Below are positions 18,601 through 26,243 of a stretch of DNA of 44,429 bases, piece after piece. The stretch lies in assembly GCA_007695295.1 (NCBI GenBank), contig REEB01000104.1:1-44429 (forward strand). The letters run 5' to 3'. The DNA comes from Puniceicoccaceae bacterium (GTDB lineage: Bacteria; Verrucomicrobiota; Verrucomicrobiia; Opitutales; Opitutaceae). Both the position numbers and the translations under genes were made by a program. Positions within the stretch are counted from its first letter, which is position 1; every line of letters begins with the position of its first letter. Below the pieces are notes generated by a model. The model worked only from the letters and a program-made list of their open reading frames with translations, was not told where the DNA came from and did not search any database.

Positions 18601-20098
18601 CATCGAGCTGCCCGTTTCCTTTAACCCGTCACAAGCCGGCGAATACAGCGGCACCCTCACCATTGCCAGCAACGCTCCCGCCCAATCGACGGTGCAGCTC
18701 CTCGTCCGCGGGGTCGCCACACCCGCGCCCGACCCGACTTTTGTCACCCGCAGGCTCCCGCGCTGGTATCCGCCCGGGCGCGCGCTTTCCCTGGCCGAGG
18801 ACAACCCCGTCCGCCTCCTCGCCGACCCCAAACCCGGCACCCACGCCTATGCGGTCGAGGACACCCCTCCGGCGGGCTGGACCGTCGATCCGGACTCCAT
18901 TTCACACCAGGGACGCTTCGATGCCGTCACCGGCCGGGTCAAGTTCGGGCCATTCATGGACGGTGAAGTGCGCGAGCTGACTTACGATTTGCTCGTCCCC
19001 CTCGACCAGCTCGGCGAGGTCGAGTTTGCCGGCCGGGCCTCCGCCAATGCCGTTTCCAGCCCCATCGGCGGCGACACGGTCATTGGTTTCAACCCGCGGC
19101 ATCCCGCGGACGTTTCCGAAGACTCATTTGTGCTCACTCTCGACGAAGTCACCGGCTATGCGGCGGCCTGGAAGCAGGGGCTGCCGTGGCCGGCCGAGCC
19201 CGCCGTCATCCCCATCAGCTACGTCACCCGGGGCGGCACCCTCTGGCAGGCTGGCGAGGCCTACCGCTTCGACCCCGCCGCCGGTGATCCCCCGCTCTGG
19301 TGGACGCCCGACGAGCCCGGCGCCGGGGTCAGCGACGGCTCCGAGCCCTCCGCCCAAGCCGGCATGCCGCCAACCTTCCTCATCGACGAACCCTTCGACG
19401 TTGCCATCAACGTCGACCCCTCGCCAGGCGTGCTCACTTACGCGGTCGAAGACCGCATCCCCGCGGGCTGGCAGATCGTGCCGGGCAGCGTCTCCCATCA
19501 AGGAAGTTTCGATCTCGATGCCTCCAAGGTGAAATTCGGTCCGTTTTTCGACAACCAGGCCCGCACCCTCACCTACCGCCTTCGCCCCACCCTCGGGGTT
19601 TCCGGCACGGCGGTCTTTGCCGGGCGTGTCTCCTTCGATGGCCGCGATGCCCCCGTCTCCGGGGTGCGCACCGCCCTCGGCCCGCCCGCCACCTTCCCGG
19701 AGTGGACCGCCCGCGGCGGCCTCTCCGGCCCTGCCGCCCATCCGCTTAATGACGCCTTTTCCCAAGGTCTCCCCAATCTCCTCCGCTACGCCCTCGGCCT
19801 CGATCCGGACGACAAAGCTCCCTTGGCCCGCCTGCCGCGGCTGGTTCGCGTCGACCATGAAGGCGCTCCGCGCTGGGCGTTGGCCTTTCCGATTCCGCTC
19901 GGTCCCACCGATCTCGACTACACGCTGGAGTCCGCCGAGACGTTCAGCCAGTGGCTGCCGGCCGAGCCGGAGGACGTCGTCCTCCTCCTCTCCGACCCGC
20001 AGGAAGGCCTCCGCGAAGCGCTCCTCATCGACCTCGCCACCGAACCCGACACCGATCCGCGGCGCTTCTACCGGCTGCAAGTGCGGCTCGCTCCGTAA
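12686..20098 (+). CDS. Giant secreted subtilisin-family (S8) protease with repeated anchor-type domains
   Basis: A 2470-residue exoprotein. After a signal peptide (MLFWALALLGFAAGAGG) and prodomain, the S8 domain shows D191 (VVDSGID), H239 (NGHGT), N352 (AAGNSG) and S414 (SGTSFAAPH), a complete catalytic set. An FN3 domain follows (about 480-580). Then come ASPM/Hydin-like 'LDFG' sandwich domains (from about 692, 1099, 1503 and 1911), interleaved with two related 175-residue modules (about 865-1040 and 1265-1441). A WDGN...FPIPFYG sandwich is at about 1680-1830. Two 'TYAVED..PAGW...KFGPF' units (about 2053 and 2251) flank a VTGYAAAWK segment. The end is LPNLLRYALGLDP and a tail. It probably digests external protein while attached to the cell or a polymer. 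An alternative start is the ATG at 12716. Confidence 0.9.
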   Translation: MTILLPRQIRMLFWALALLGFAAGAGGQSGPPTADHVLRIKLSSPAAEQVRSHGVLRSATDTPARLGLAAVDRLNQRHGAVSVRPLFRTPPGFEERHRAFGLDRWFEVTFNGPREVLALSAEYENYEEIQVAEPIYEKTTLQDFPDDPRFVQQWSLRNVGQNGGAPGADISALAAWDLETGQPDVVVLVVDSGIDAAHPDLAPNLWINPNQGPENGYDGDLHGWNFVNDNNLINDTNGHGTQVAGIIAAATNNGTGIAGIAGGSGQGDGVRLMIARTFATNNANGGFAEALVYGADNGAVIANNSWGYTQPGVYEQVVLDAIDYFIANAGYDAAGEPDGPIQGGVVVFAAGNSGSSDPYYPAFYPPVVAVASTTRNDFKSVSSNFGDWIDLAAPGLAIHTTQRNGGYTTSSGTSFAAPHVAGVAALMASRFPGLPADVLVHRILMTTDPIDALNPTFSGLLGAGRLNAARALDEDPLAPPAAIDDLTAEEIRQDRLRLVWTAPASGSGAGQAAAYDLRFSTGPIDETNFAEAAPVTGLPAPAPAGTTQSVVVTGLSPDTEFWFALRSRDFLGNYSGLSNPVAATTLSPPEGSVLPASLDESLATGTSLERTVTLSNTGAGPMDFTVEDSLPGWLSVHPASGALPAATNLEITVTFDATGLANGNYAAELTFATDDPATPVLTVAIALTVTGGFPVMELSPPELDFGSVFIGYPRSLHAVLRNPGTDVLTVTTVTASGAGFSASGDGFTLPAGAETEIEVVFDPPDEGPFTGTLTVAGDAPDDPELSLTLAGEGLIAPSAVVTPAAFEVTLEHGQIIEPELTLSNLGGSPLLFTIEVEQGDQLSIALGSAEAAEPAPAGIDRVLPVDLVHDDGTPESSIGLAFGGEFLWFHRFTPPKSEFPFALDRVEIYFASYSGVQPGETFDLHLFAGGNLDAATEQRLRLPSIPVESLDAWTSIPLDTPLEFHEPGDVVIGAVNREAGRNAFPAALDESSPTQTSSWIAAYGGNVPDNPTFPATSLWGLIDNFGYPGNWLLRGHGYRIYIRPSLTAGSVPPGGETTTSILIDGSELLAGTYAFTVRIATNDPENPLIEIPGTLTVTGDPVIEADPAELDFGPVIVGATAGQVLHLRNTGPAVLTLHDLMLAGEGFSLDGAPAILAPGESLAVTVSAAPSQTGLFSGSLTVLSDDPATPELVIPLSAEGIPPPVIAVTPEALAATITRLEETSRTLTIHNTGEGPLLYAIERRLGLTHGLPVADETSLWEDPDYGVVFILDDGTVENAVGLNGGEQFIWGNQFTPEPGEYPFLLEEIHLLFDAMTDAEVGMALDLFVYQVPDGNPANGADLLLALPARQVEQVGDWSVYPLQQPLLLDGPGDILIAVVFREPVFTGFPAAIDQSSPSRGRSWIGLYDGDAPELPTLPVPGSWGTIDSFGLAGNWLIRGYGSRRFLTAEPPAGLVPPGESREVEVGLRGPGLTVGPLTFELIVHSNDPARPEVLVPVELTVTGTQRLVLAPEEAVFPESLSGETAEVVLRFENPGQDPLHVSEIHLQGEGFNFDDTAFVLPPGGHLERTLAFSAFDPGDYAGELTLASDDPQQPVRIIPLQARVVEPAVAVLGPVRLSGSGQAGDPVTLALELVNEGGAALEFHLLPAPVHGGPDAAGTVWRSNRESGGPAFDWIDITPFGTRLETVSGTWDGNESINLPFPIPFYGQERATARISANGWITFGDFDGGGWIPRPLPSAFAPHALVAPYWDDLSLAAGGTVHTWHDDGPEERFIVQWTGASRTADPGDELTFQVHFSPFGEIAFLYHTVEVSAHTASVGLTADDGWTGLPVAWAEAFAEAGVAVRLLPEASFADGFSLSGSVPAGSALTFDLVFPTAGLNAGIHLQDLVLYLNDPALPEQLIPVLLEVFGEPAINVQPGILDFGTTVAGSTEERLLTVSNPGTDALQLTAVTTSHPFFSVPFEPIAIAPGKNIELPVSFNPSQAGEYSGTLTIASNAPAQSTVQLLVRGVATPAPDPTFVTRRLPRWYPPGRALSLAEDNPVRLLADPKPGTHAYAVEDTPPAGWTVDPDSISHQGRFDAVTGRVKFGPFMDGEVRELTYDLLVPLDQLGEVEFAGRASANAVSSPIGGDTVIGFNPRHPADVSEDSFVLTLDEVTGYAAAWKQGLPWPAEPAVIPISYVTRGGTLWQAGEAYRFDPAAGDPPLWWTPDEPGAGVSDGSEPSAQAGMPPTFLIDEPFDVAINVDPSPGVLTYAVEDRIPAGWQIVPGSVSHQGSFDLDASKVKFGPFFDNQARTLTYRLRPTLGVSGTAVFAGRVSFDGRDAPVSGVRTALGPPATFPEWTARGGLSGPAAHPLNDAFSQGLPNLLRYALGLDPDDKAPLARLPRLVRVDHEGAPRWALAFPIPLGPTDLDYTLESAETFSQWLPAEPEDVVLLLSDPQEGLREALLIDLATEPDTDPRRFYRLQVRLAP

Positions 20099-20160
20099 GC
20101 ACCCGTCCCCGATCACGGCCTGAGTTCAACCTTGGGCCACCCCGTCCAAGCCCGTAATCA

Positions 20161-20270
20161 TAATCGTAATCCCCTTCCCCGTTCTTCTGCAGTTCCTTCG
20201 CCGTGCCTCTACGAGGCTTCATTGCAGCCTATGGCACTCGATCAGTCGATTGCGAGCAGGATTACGATTA
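20161..20270. repeat. Inverted 12-bp TAATCGTAATCC repeat pair
   Basis: TAATCGTAATCC at 20161-20172 is matched by its exact reverse complement GGATTACGATTA at 20259-20270, with 86 bases between. The left arm is preceded by a further partial unit (CGTAATCA). It lies in the 349-base gap (20099-20447) between two convergent genes; that gap holds no credible gene. The short A/T-rich telomere-like units differ from all surrounding DNA and look like a dispersed intergenic element. Confidence 0.6.
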
Positions 20271-20447
20271 AGATGGGCCGCGGGACACCTCATCCAGCAT
20301 TCGCTCCATAACCGCCCGCCCCCGGTCGCGGTCTTCCTCGGATCGACACAGGCCGCTGATGCGGCTCAGCCCGGCCCCGTCGCCGGCCGGGTTGTTTATC
20401 CGATGGATGACATCAAGGTGCCCCGTTTCTGGGCACCCACCGGTCGC

Positions 20448-21047
20448 TCAACCATCGGCGGGCGCCGTTGCACCTGCCTTGTTGCCAGTCCTAAGATCGA
20501 GCCCCAGGGAAACTTCTCCCGCAAGCCGCAGTTGCTTGTAGTAACTTTCGAGCAACTTTCGAAAGGCAAAGAAACAAAAGCCCCCGAGCAGGAAGAAAGC
20601 GACCAGCAAACCGAGCACCGCCCGCCGGTCCACCTCGTAAGTCGAACGCCAGGAGGCCGCCACCAGACCCAACCCCAGAAGGGGAAACACAAAGGTGCAG
20701 TTGCGCGCAATGCGCATGCGCGTACGGATATAATCCAGAAAGGCGCGCATGTGTTCACATTTGGTGAAAACATTCGTGCGAACCATTCCAACATCGGAAT
20801 CCGAAGCGAAATAGAGGGCACGAATCTTACGGTCGACGGGCTTCGAAAGATGGTCCCAAACCCGGTCGAAAACAACGCCGAACGCGTAGGCAGAGACTCC
20901 GAGCACTGCGGCCACGATGTAGTCGGGGCCGGCGAAGAGCAATGCGATCGGCTCGGTTCCAAACACTCCCGTGGCCAACAAAAGCATGGCGGCCAAGGCC
21001 AGAACCCCGGAGACGATTATCTCGACAAAGGCATTGGTGGTATTCAT
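20448..21047 (-). CDS. Four-TM membrane protein of unknown function
   Basis: A 199-residue protein that I do not recognise. Predicted membrane segments lie at about 8-30, 38-60, 118-135 and 143-165. A basic, hydrophilic loop (about 66-115, around KPVDRKIRALYFASDSDVG and FLDYIRTRMRIARN) separates the two pairs, and the C-terminal tail is cytosolic. Codon use is less GC-rich than in the large genes around it. It stands alone: the leftward neighbour upstream ends 470 bases away and the downstream neighbour is convergent. The regular layout of two TM hairpins around a charged loop, the alternation of hydrophobic segments and the ATG start support a real gene; the function is unknown. Confidence 0.7.
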   Translation of the reverse strand: MNTTNAFVEIIVSGVLALAAMLLLATGVFGTEPIALLFAGPDYIVAAVLGVSAYAFGVVFDRVWDHLSKPVDRKIRALYFASDSDVGMVRTNVFTKCEHMRAFLDYIRTRMRIARNCTFVFPLLGLGLVAASWRSTYEVDRRAVLGLLVAFFLLGGFCFFAFRKLLESYYKQLRLAGEVSLGLDLRTGNKAGATAPADG

Positions 21048-21517
21048 TGCAGTCTGAGATCAGGGTCTGTCAGCAAAACCAGCTGAAAGCAAATTCCAAA
21101 GCCTCGGAAGTTTCAATGTTGACCCCGATTGTCCTGAGTAAGCTGCAATAAACTTGGCCGCCAGACCACGGCGGCCGTTTCTCAAGTCCAAGCCGGCCCT
21201 GTTTGCCTGCTTCTTGAGTAGTCCAGCGGTTCGACGACACAATCCAATTTCTGCAACGGCGTCGTTCTGGCGGGAATCGACGGCCGTAAACTCGACTGCC
21301 AGCGAACTCCCCCGCCTGTTGGCGGTTCGCCGGATCATTGTTCTAGACGGTGAGAGCTCCGGCGAAGTCATGCATTCAATCGGACTCCACTGCTTCAGCG
21401 CGAACCCTGGACTCCAGGTCCACCGGGGCGGCGGCTTTGATGCGACCAAGTCCTGCAAGGCCGATGGCCCCGGCCCCATGCTGTCCGATAAACAGTCAGC
21501 GGGGCCAGACCCGCCGG
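21048..21517. other. 470-bp gene-poor region, possible decayed element
   Basis: This lies between two leftward genes. Long frames are open on both strands (for example 21060-21479 leftward), but no family, signal peptide or coherent fold is apparent. The region could be a dispersed repeat or a pseudogene remnant. It should contain the promoter for the membrane protein gene at 21047. Confidence 0.4.
21156..21176. terminator. GC-rich hairpin, possible terminator
   Basis: A perfect 7-bp stem, GGCCGCC / GGCGGCC, with a 7-base loop is followed rightward by GTTTC and leftward by AAGTTTATT. It could end transcription coming leftward from the CocE-like gene. T-runs are short, so this is tentative. 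Confidence 0.35.
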
Positions 21518-23416
21518 CTATTTGTCCCAGGGATGGGTTTTGCGGGCGATGGTGTGCCGGGCAGGATCGTAAACGGTGCCGGCACCAAGCTCGGTTACCG
21601 GCAGGAGAATCCTTGAAGGGTGGTCCGAGCAGAGGTGGAGGGTGTTCCGGGCAACCACCGCCTCGTCGTAGCTCTCAATCGGATCCCAGGTGTTGGGATG
21701 GACGGCGAAGCGACCGGCTTCGCTGCTGGTCACGGCGATTCCGATGCGGTGGCCGGCATTGAAAACCATGGAGGTGCTCCAGAGGTCAATCTCCAGTCGG
21801 TAGACCTGTCCTTCCTCAAGCTTTTCGGGCTGGTCGAAGCCCCGGTGGTAGCGTGCCATCATTGGCCCCCAGGCAATCAGGGCTTCATAACCGTCCGGGT
21901 AGATGTCGAGCAGCTTGACGATAAACGTCGTATCAGGGACATCACTACTAATGAACAGCTCGGCGGTCATACGTCCGGTAACTTCAAGCGCTTCCGCAAG
22001 GCTCTCGGTGGTAAAGTAGATCACGTCGTCGCGTGAACGCAACGGCCTCTGGTCGACCGGTCCGTCCGCGATCTGGCCACGCCAACCAATGTCCACCCGG
22101 ACCACCGGATCATTGGGGTCGTAGTCATAGGATCGGGTCAGGCCGGCGGTGGAGGGTTTGGATCGATCGAGCCCGCCGTCCGCCGTGAGGTAAAAGGATG
22201 TTTCCTGCGAGGGCGGCGGCCAGGAGTCGGTGATCATCCACTGGTTGCCGGGGGCCTCGGGGTCGGTGAAATCGCCCATTTTGAAGTAAAGCATGACCGA
22301 GCTGACCGAGTCGGGGTCGATGCCTCCGGTGAGCAGATTGAACTGGGGCACATCCGGCCAGAAGATGTCGCTGTCGCTGTAGTCCGGTGGAACCCGCGAG
22401 GGGCGGGGCCAGGGGCCGTGGCTGCCCGCACCCATCACGAGAACGGCCCGGCCCGTCTCTCTCCAAGCGAGCCAGTCGTCGATGCTGCCCTGCTGAAAAA
22501 TGTCGTACCAGCCCGCCATATCGGTTTTATAAATACCGACCGCTTCGTCGGCGGTAACCGGTGTGAGGGTGGGCCGATCCGGCAGAGGCGGCGTGCCCGG
22601 ATCCCAGCCGCCCCGGTTTTGGGGATCATAGCTGCGTCGGGTGGCGACCCCGCCGCGGCTTCGGAAAACGCCGAGGGGATCGGTGGAGGCGATGTGCGTG
22701 ACGATGGCGGTGAGCTTGGGTGGCCGGCGTTCGAGGACGGGAAGAGTGGCCATGCCGCCGGCGGAATAGCCGAAGAGGGCAATGGCGCCATCGCACCAGG
22801 CTTGCCGGGAAACCCACTCAATCAGGGTGTAGGTGTCCGAGGTGGGATCGCGGCGCCGCTGGGCCCGGCCGCCATGGTCGCCGCGCTCGAGGGCATCGCC
22901 GGCGGGGACGAGATCCTGGGAGACCACCGCAAATCCTTTCGCCAGGTACCAGTGGGCAAGGTCCATCTGGCCGCCTTTGCGGATCCCGCGCCCCACCAGC
23001 ACCGGGAAGGGACCTTCTCCAGGCGGAAGATAGACCTGGGTACCCAGTTCGGCTCCGTCCTCTTTTGTGACCAGCTCCATCCAGTGGCTGACCCCCTCCG
23101 GCAGCCACTTCAAGAGATCCGGACCCGGAGTGATGAGCGGAACGCGTTTGGCATGCCAGCGCACGGCTTGCTCGGCGGTGATGCGGCCGGTGCCTTCGGT
23201 ATCAGCCTCGGGGAACTGCTCGAGCAACCGGTCGATCCAGCGCGGGTCTTCGTAAAGATCGATATAAAGCAGATCGAGGTCGACGTCCTCATCGATCCAA
23301 CCGTTGATTTTCAGCAATTGGTCCCGATGCCAGAAGCCGTAATATTCGCCCGCGAAGACGGGGGCGCCGGAACCGGCGAGGTAGACTGCAGCGAGGCAGG
23401 TGAGAAGTAAGCGCAT
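21518..23416 (-). CDS. Secreted CocE/NonD-family alpha/beta hydrolase (X-Pro dipeptidyl-peptidase-like)
   Basis: A 632-residue secreted hydrolase. The start at MRLLLTCLAAVYLAGSG gives a signal peptide, while the open frame begins 16 codons earlier. Residues 70-81 (EADTEGTGRITA) look like a single EF-hand-type loop. The alpha/beta-hydrolase domain has the nucleophile elbow G-Y-S218-A-G-G and a likely catalytic His333 in GSHGPW, a motif of this family. The C-terminal third is the jelly-roll domain shared with X-Pro dipeptidyl-peptidases and cocaine esterase (FISSDVPDTTFIVKLLDIYPDG). Family members hydrolyse esters or peptides; the substrate here is not known. It is leftward and apparently single-gene. 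Confidence 0.88.
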   Translation of the reverse strand: MRLLLTCLAAVYLAGSGAPVFAGEYYGFWHRDQLLKINGWIDEDVDLDLLYIDLYEDPRWIDRLLEQFPEADTEGTGRITAEQAVRWHAKRVPLITPGPDLLKWLPEGVSHWMELVTKEDGAELGTQVYLPPGEGPFPVLVGRGIRKGGQMDLAHWYLAKGFAVVSQDLVPAGDALERGDHGGRAQRRRDPTSDTYTLIEWVSRQAWCDGAIALFGYSAGGMATLPVLERRPPKLTAIVTHIASTDPLGVFRSRGGVATRRSYDPQNRGGWDPGTPPLPDRPTLTPVTADEAVGIYKTDMAGWYDIFQQGSIDDWLAWRETGRAVLVMGAGSHGPWPRPSRVPPDYSDSDIFWPDVPQFNLLTGGIDPDSVSSVMLYFKMGDFTDPEAPGNQWMITDSWPPPSQETSFYLTADGGLDRSKPSTAGLTRSYDYDPNDPVVRVDIGWRGQIADGPVDQRPLRSRDDVIYFTTESLAEALEVTGRMTAELFISSDVPDTTFIVKLLDIYPDGYEALIAWGPMMARYHRGFDQPEKLEEGQVYRLEIDLWSTSMVFNAGHRIGIAVTSSEAGRFAVHPNTWDPIESYDEAVVARNTLHLCSDHPSRILLPVTELGAGTVYDPARHTIARKTHPWDK

Positions 23417-23721
23417 GGGGTGGATGGTGTTGGTCCGCCGGATCCGGCGGCGTTGGTGGAGCAAAGGGCAAAGAAAACGCTACCGACTCATGCAACCCTT
23501 CGGCAAGGGGAATGTCCCTCGGTGAGCCGGCTCCCGAGCTCTGGGTTCATGGCAAAGGTGAGATGAACAACGGCAGGTGCGATGAAGGACGTCAGGCATG
23601 GGCCATCTCCCACCTGAAGACAAATACGCGGTGATACCAATGGTAATGCAACGACCCTTCCCGGTTGTTCCCGCCGACCCCCGGCGCTTAATCAACAGGT
23701 GCCATCCGTTTCACCTCCGCT
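23417..23721. other. Intergenic region between CocE-like gene and ABC permease
   Basis: About 300 bases separating two leftward genes. No gene, hairpin with a T-run or recognisable repeat was found; it probably holds the promoter of the hydrolase gene. Confidence 0.4.
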
Positions 23722-25383
23722 TTAGGAAGCCGCGAAAATAAGATCCCGTCGCCCCTGAAATTTGACAAAGGCGCATCCAATCACGCATCCCGCCGAAGCG
23801 ATGGCCAGGAACACCCCGACAGCCAGCCCCCCATATTTGACGACAGCAACAAACGAAGCCGCCAAGAGGCAAAAGGCTACCAGCACACCGAGGATAAAAG
23901 CCAAACGTAGTCCCGCCTGATAAACGGGTCGACTACTCGTCGGGCGGACGATTTCCAGGGCTGAACACGCGGTGGATCCGAGCGAACAGCACAGGACCAA
24001 GACCGGGGGATAAACGAAGTGCACGATCGGTGAAAAGGCCGCCCCGTCCATCGCCGTGAGTCCGTAACGCAATGCGGCCAAGGCCACCAGCATGAGCGGC
24101 AAAGCCAAAAGATTGTGCATCGCATGGATCTTCAATACCGACCGCAACGCCGTCCACAGCGAAACCGGATAGTGGGCGACCAGCGTCGTTTTGCGTGCGC
24201 CGTTGGCCATCGTGTTCATACCCGGCCAAGCGGAGAGGCCAAACGGATAGACACAAATCAACGCGCCGAATAGCAATATCCACCCGCCCCACTCGACCCA
24301 TCCGGGTAGCATCGGGCCGAACATCGCGGGGGCATAAAAGACGATGGCTGCGACCAGCACCAGCACCGCGCCCGTCCCATACGAAGGACTCGATGCACCC
24401 GGCTCCATGGTTAGGAGTGACAATGCTCGCCGTTCCTCGCCGTTGAGGACCGCATTCGTCCACCGGGTGAGAGCGGAACCCTTCGCCTCCGGGGCGACCT
24501 TCGTCGGTGACTTGCCCGCCTCCCACCGGGCTTTCACCGCCTCGACCGGCTCGTCAGGCCTTTCGACGATGACTGGGTTTCCCCCGCCGAAATGGTCTGA
24601 CAACGTGGCCACGGTAAAGCCCTTCGCCAAATGGCGGGCAAGCATGCGAAAGACAACAAAGGCCGCTGTGGTCAGCGCCACCATCCACAGTCCGGCAAGC
24701 GTCTCCCCGGACATTAGACGACCCAGGCCCAAGAAGAACCAACTGGTCGGCAGCCACACCGCCACTTGTTCCAGAAGTTGCAGGCCCACCTGCCCGATCA
24801 GCGGAATGATCGTCGCCAAAAACATCCCGCAAATGAGCACACCGCCGGAGACTACGCCCACTTGGGCGATCAGCCTCCACCCCAGGCGATCCAAGACAAC
24901 GACACTATCGCGCAGCAGAAGCACATAGAACACACCGGCCAATCCCGCCAGCAGGTACGCCTCCCATGTGGCCTGCGGCGCAAAATAGAGCAAAATCCCG
25001 AGTGAGAGCCCCAAGGCCAAGGGATAGTCGAAACCGGTGCGCAGCGCATGGCCCACGATGATCCTCCATGCCGCATCATCCCGCACCGGTAAATACCAGG
25101 TGAAAAAGCCCCCCACTCCCAAGTAGCTCTGCTTCAGGCTATGGAAAAAATAGCCGATCCAAGCGAACGTGAGGATCCCGAGCCCGCCCCAGACTGCTGC
25201 CAACGGCACCTCCGCAAATGCGCCGAGCAAGGCGAATCCCACAAAAGCGCATAAGCCAGTTATGTTCAGGAACGCCGACTCTTCGGCCTCGCCGCTCTTC
25301 CACGCTTTCCGCAATCGGCGGGGAAAGCGTTGTTTCCATGCGCGCCGCCAGGCCCGCGCCCTTCGATTGTCGAAAGGTCTCAT
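23722..25383 (-). CDS. ABC-2 type transporter permease
   Basis: A 553-residue polytopic protein with about 14 predicted membrane segments in two halves. A hydrophilic cytosolic region at roughly 265-330 (around ERPDEPVEAVKARWEAGK) separates the halves. The N-terminus is strongly basic. It has no substrate-binding signature. Its start overlaps the stop of the upstream ATPase gene (ATGA, 25380-25383), so the pair forms one exporter. Cargo is unknown; ABC-2 systems of this two-gene type move lipids, drugs or polymers outward. Identification rests on topology and on the coupled ATPase rather than on a sequence motif. Confidence 0.8.
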   Translation of the reverse strand: MRPFDNRRARAWRRAWKQRFPRRLRKAWKSGEAEESAFLNITGLCAFVGFALLGAFAEVPLAAVWGGLGILTFAWIGYFFHSLKQSYLGVGGFFTWYLPVRDDAAWRIIVGHALRTGFDYPLALGLSLGILLYFAPQATWEAYLLAGLAGVFYVLLLRDSVVVLDRLGWRLIAQVGVVSGGVLICGMFLATIIPLIGQVGLQLLEQVAVWLPTSWFFLGLGRLMSGETLAGLWMVALTTAAFVVFRMLARHLAKGFTVATLSDHFGGGNPVIVERPDEPVEAVKARWEAGKSPTKVAPEAKGSALTRWTNAVLNGEERRALSLLTMEPGASSPSYGTGAVLVLVAAIVFYAPAMFGPMLPGWVEWGGWILLFGALICVYPFGLSAWPGMNTMANGARKTTLVAHYPVSLWTALRSVLKIHAMHNLLALPLMLVALAALRYGLTAMDGAAFSPIVHFVYPPVLVLCCSLGSTACSALEIVRPTSSRPVYQAGLRLAFILGVLVAFCLLAASFVAVVKYGGLAVGVFLAIASAGCVIGCAFVKFQGRRDLIFAAS

Positions 25384-26090
25384 CCCCCTTCTCGTTCGGC
25401 GGTGCGCAAACCCTCGATGAAGTCCTCAAAGTTTCCCCTTTCACCACCCTCCAGCGTCGACAGAGAACGCCGGTGTGCGACGAGAATCCTGTCCGCAAAT
25501 GTTTCCGCGACGCTCAGGATCTGGGTGGAGTAGAGGACCGTTGCACCGGCCTCGACCGCCGCCCGCGCCCAGCGCTTAAACTGCAGCAGACCATGCGAAT
25601 CCATGCCCGAGGCAAACGGTTCATCAAGCAGCCAGAGGCGCGGCGACACCAGACGCAACGCAGCCAGCCCCGCCTTGGAGGCCTGGCCGCGGCTCAACGT
25701 TCCGATCGGATGGTCGGCCTTCTCCAGCAGATCCAGATCGGCGAGCACTGCAAAAACCTCGTCCGCGTCCGCTTCCCGTTCATACACATGCAACACGGAA
25801 CTGATGTATTGCAGTGGCGTCCACGCCAGATAGGCCACAAGGAGTTCCGGCAGGAAGAAGAGTCTCCGGCGCAAGGCAATGTTCGTGTGCGAAATCGGCT
25901 CACCGTCCAGAAGAAGGTCGCCGGCGGAAGGTGCCTGCAAACCGGCAAGGCAGTTGAGCAACGTCGTCTTGCCCGCGCCGTTGAGGCCGATGATGCAGTA
26001 GAGGCGGCCGCCGGGTAGTTCGATATCGACGTCCTCGAATACGCGGTTTTTCCCAAAACGCTTCGAAAATCGTCGCATTCCGATATCCAC
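25380..26090 (-). CDS. ABC transporter ATPase with atypical motifs
   Basis: A 236-residue nucleotide-binding subunit for the adjacent permease. Motifs: Walker A GLNGAGKT (35-42), signature LSRGQ (132-136, usually LSGGQ) and Walker B LWLLDEP (152-158). The switch position normally held by His is Gln190 (YSTQIL). The open frame extends far upstream to 27110, antisense to the M13 peptidase gene, so an internal start is required. The GTG at 26090 places the first strand (DIGMRRFSKRFG) as in relatives and is preferred over the ATG at 26078. The divergent peptidase gene starts 153 bases away. The Gln substitution could slow ATP hydrolysis; that is inference. Confidence 0.85.
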   Translation of the reverse strand: MDIGMRRFSKRFGKNRVFEDVDIELPGGRLYCIIGLNGAGKTTLLNCLAGLQAPSAGDLLLDGEPISHTNIALRRRLFFLPELLVAYLAWTPLQYISSVLHVYEREADADEVFAVLADLDLLEKADHPIGTLSRGQASKAGLAALRLVSPRLWLLDEPFASGMDSHGLLQFKRWARAAVEAGATVLYSTQILSVAETFADRILVAHRRSLSTLEGGERGNFEDFIEGLRTAEREGG

Positions 26091-26243
26091 GGGGTCGAAT
26101 TCGACAAATCGAAGGAATGGCGGGCAAGGAAATTCCCGTCTGCACAAACCCGGAGGCCCAGGCGGGTCGCCCTTTGCCTTTGCGGCGCCCGGGCCCGATG
26201 ACTTCACCTTGCCAAACCCCGAATGCCCAATTGCGTGAACGAC

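Noticed and set aside
9733-20098. PEP-CTERM or LPxTG sorting signals on the giant exoproteins
   Set aside because: Neither C-terminus has a hydrophobic segment followed by basic residues; both end in soluble beta-sandwich sequence.
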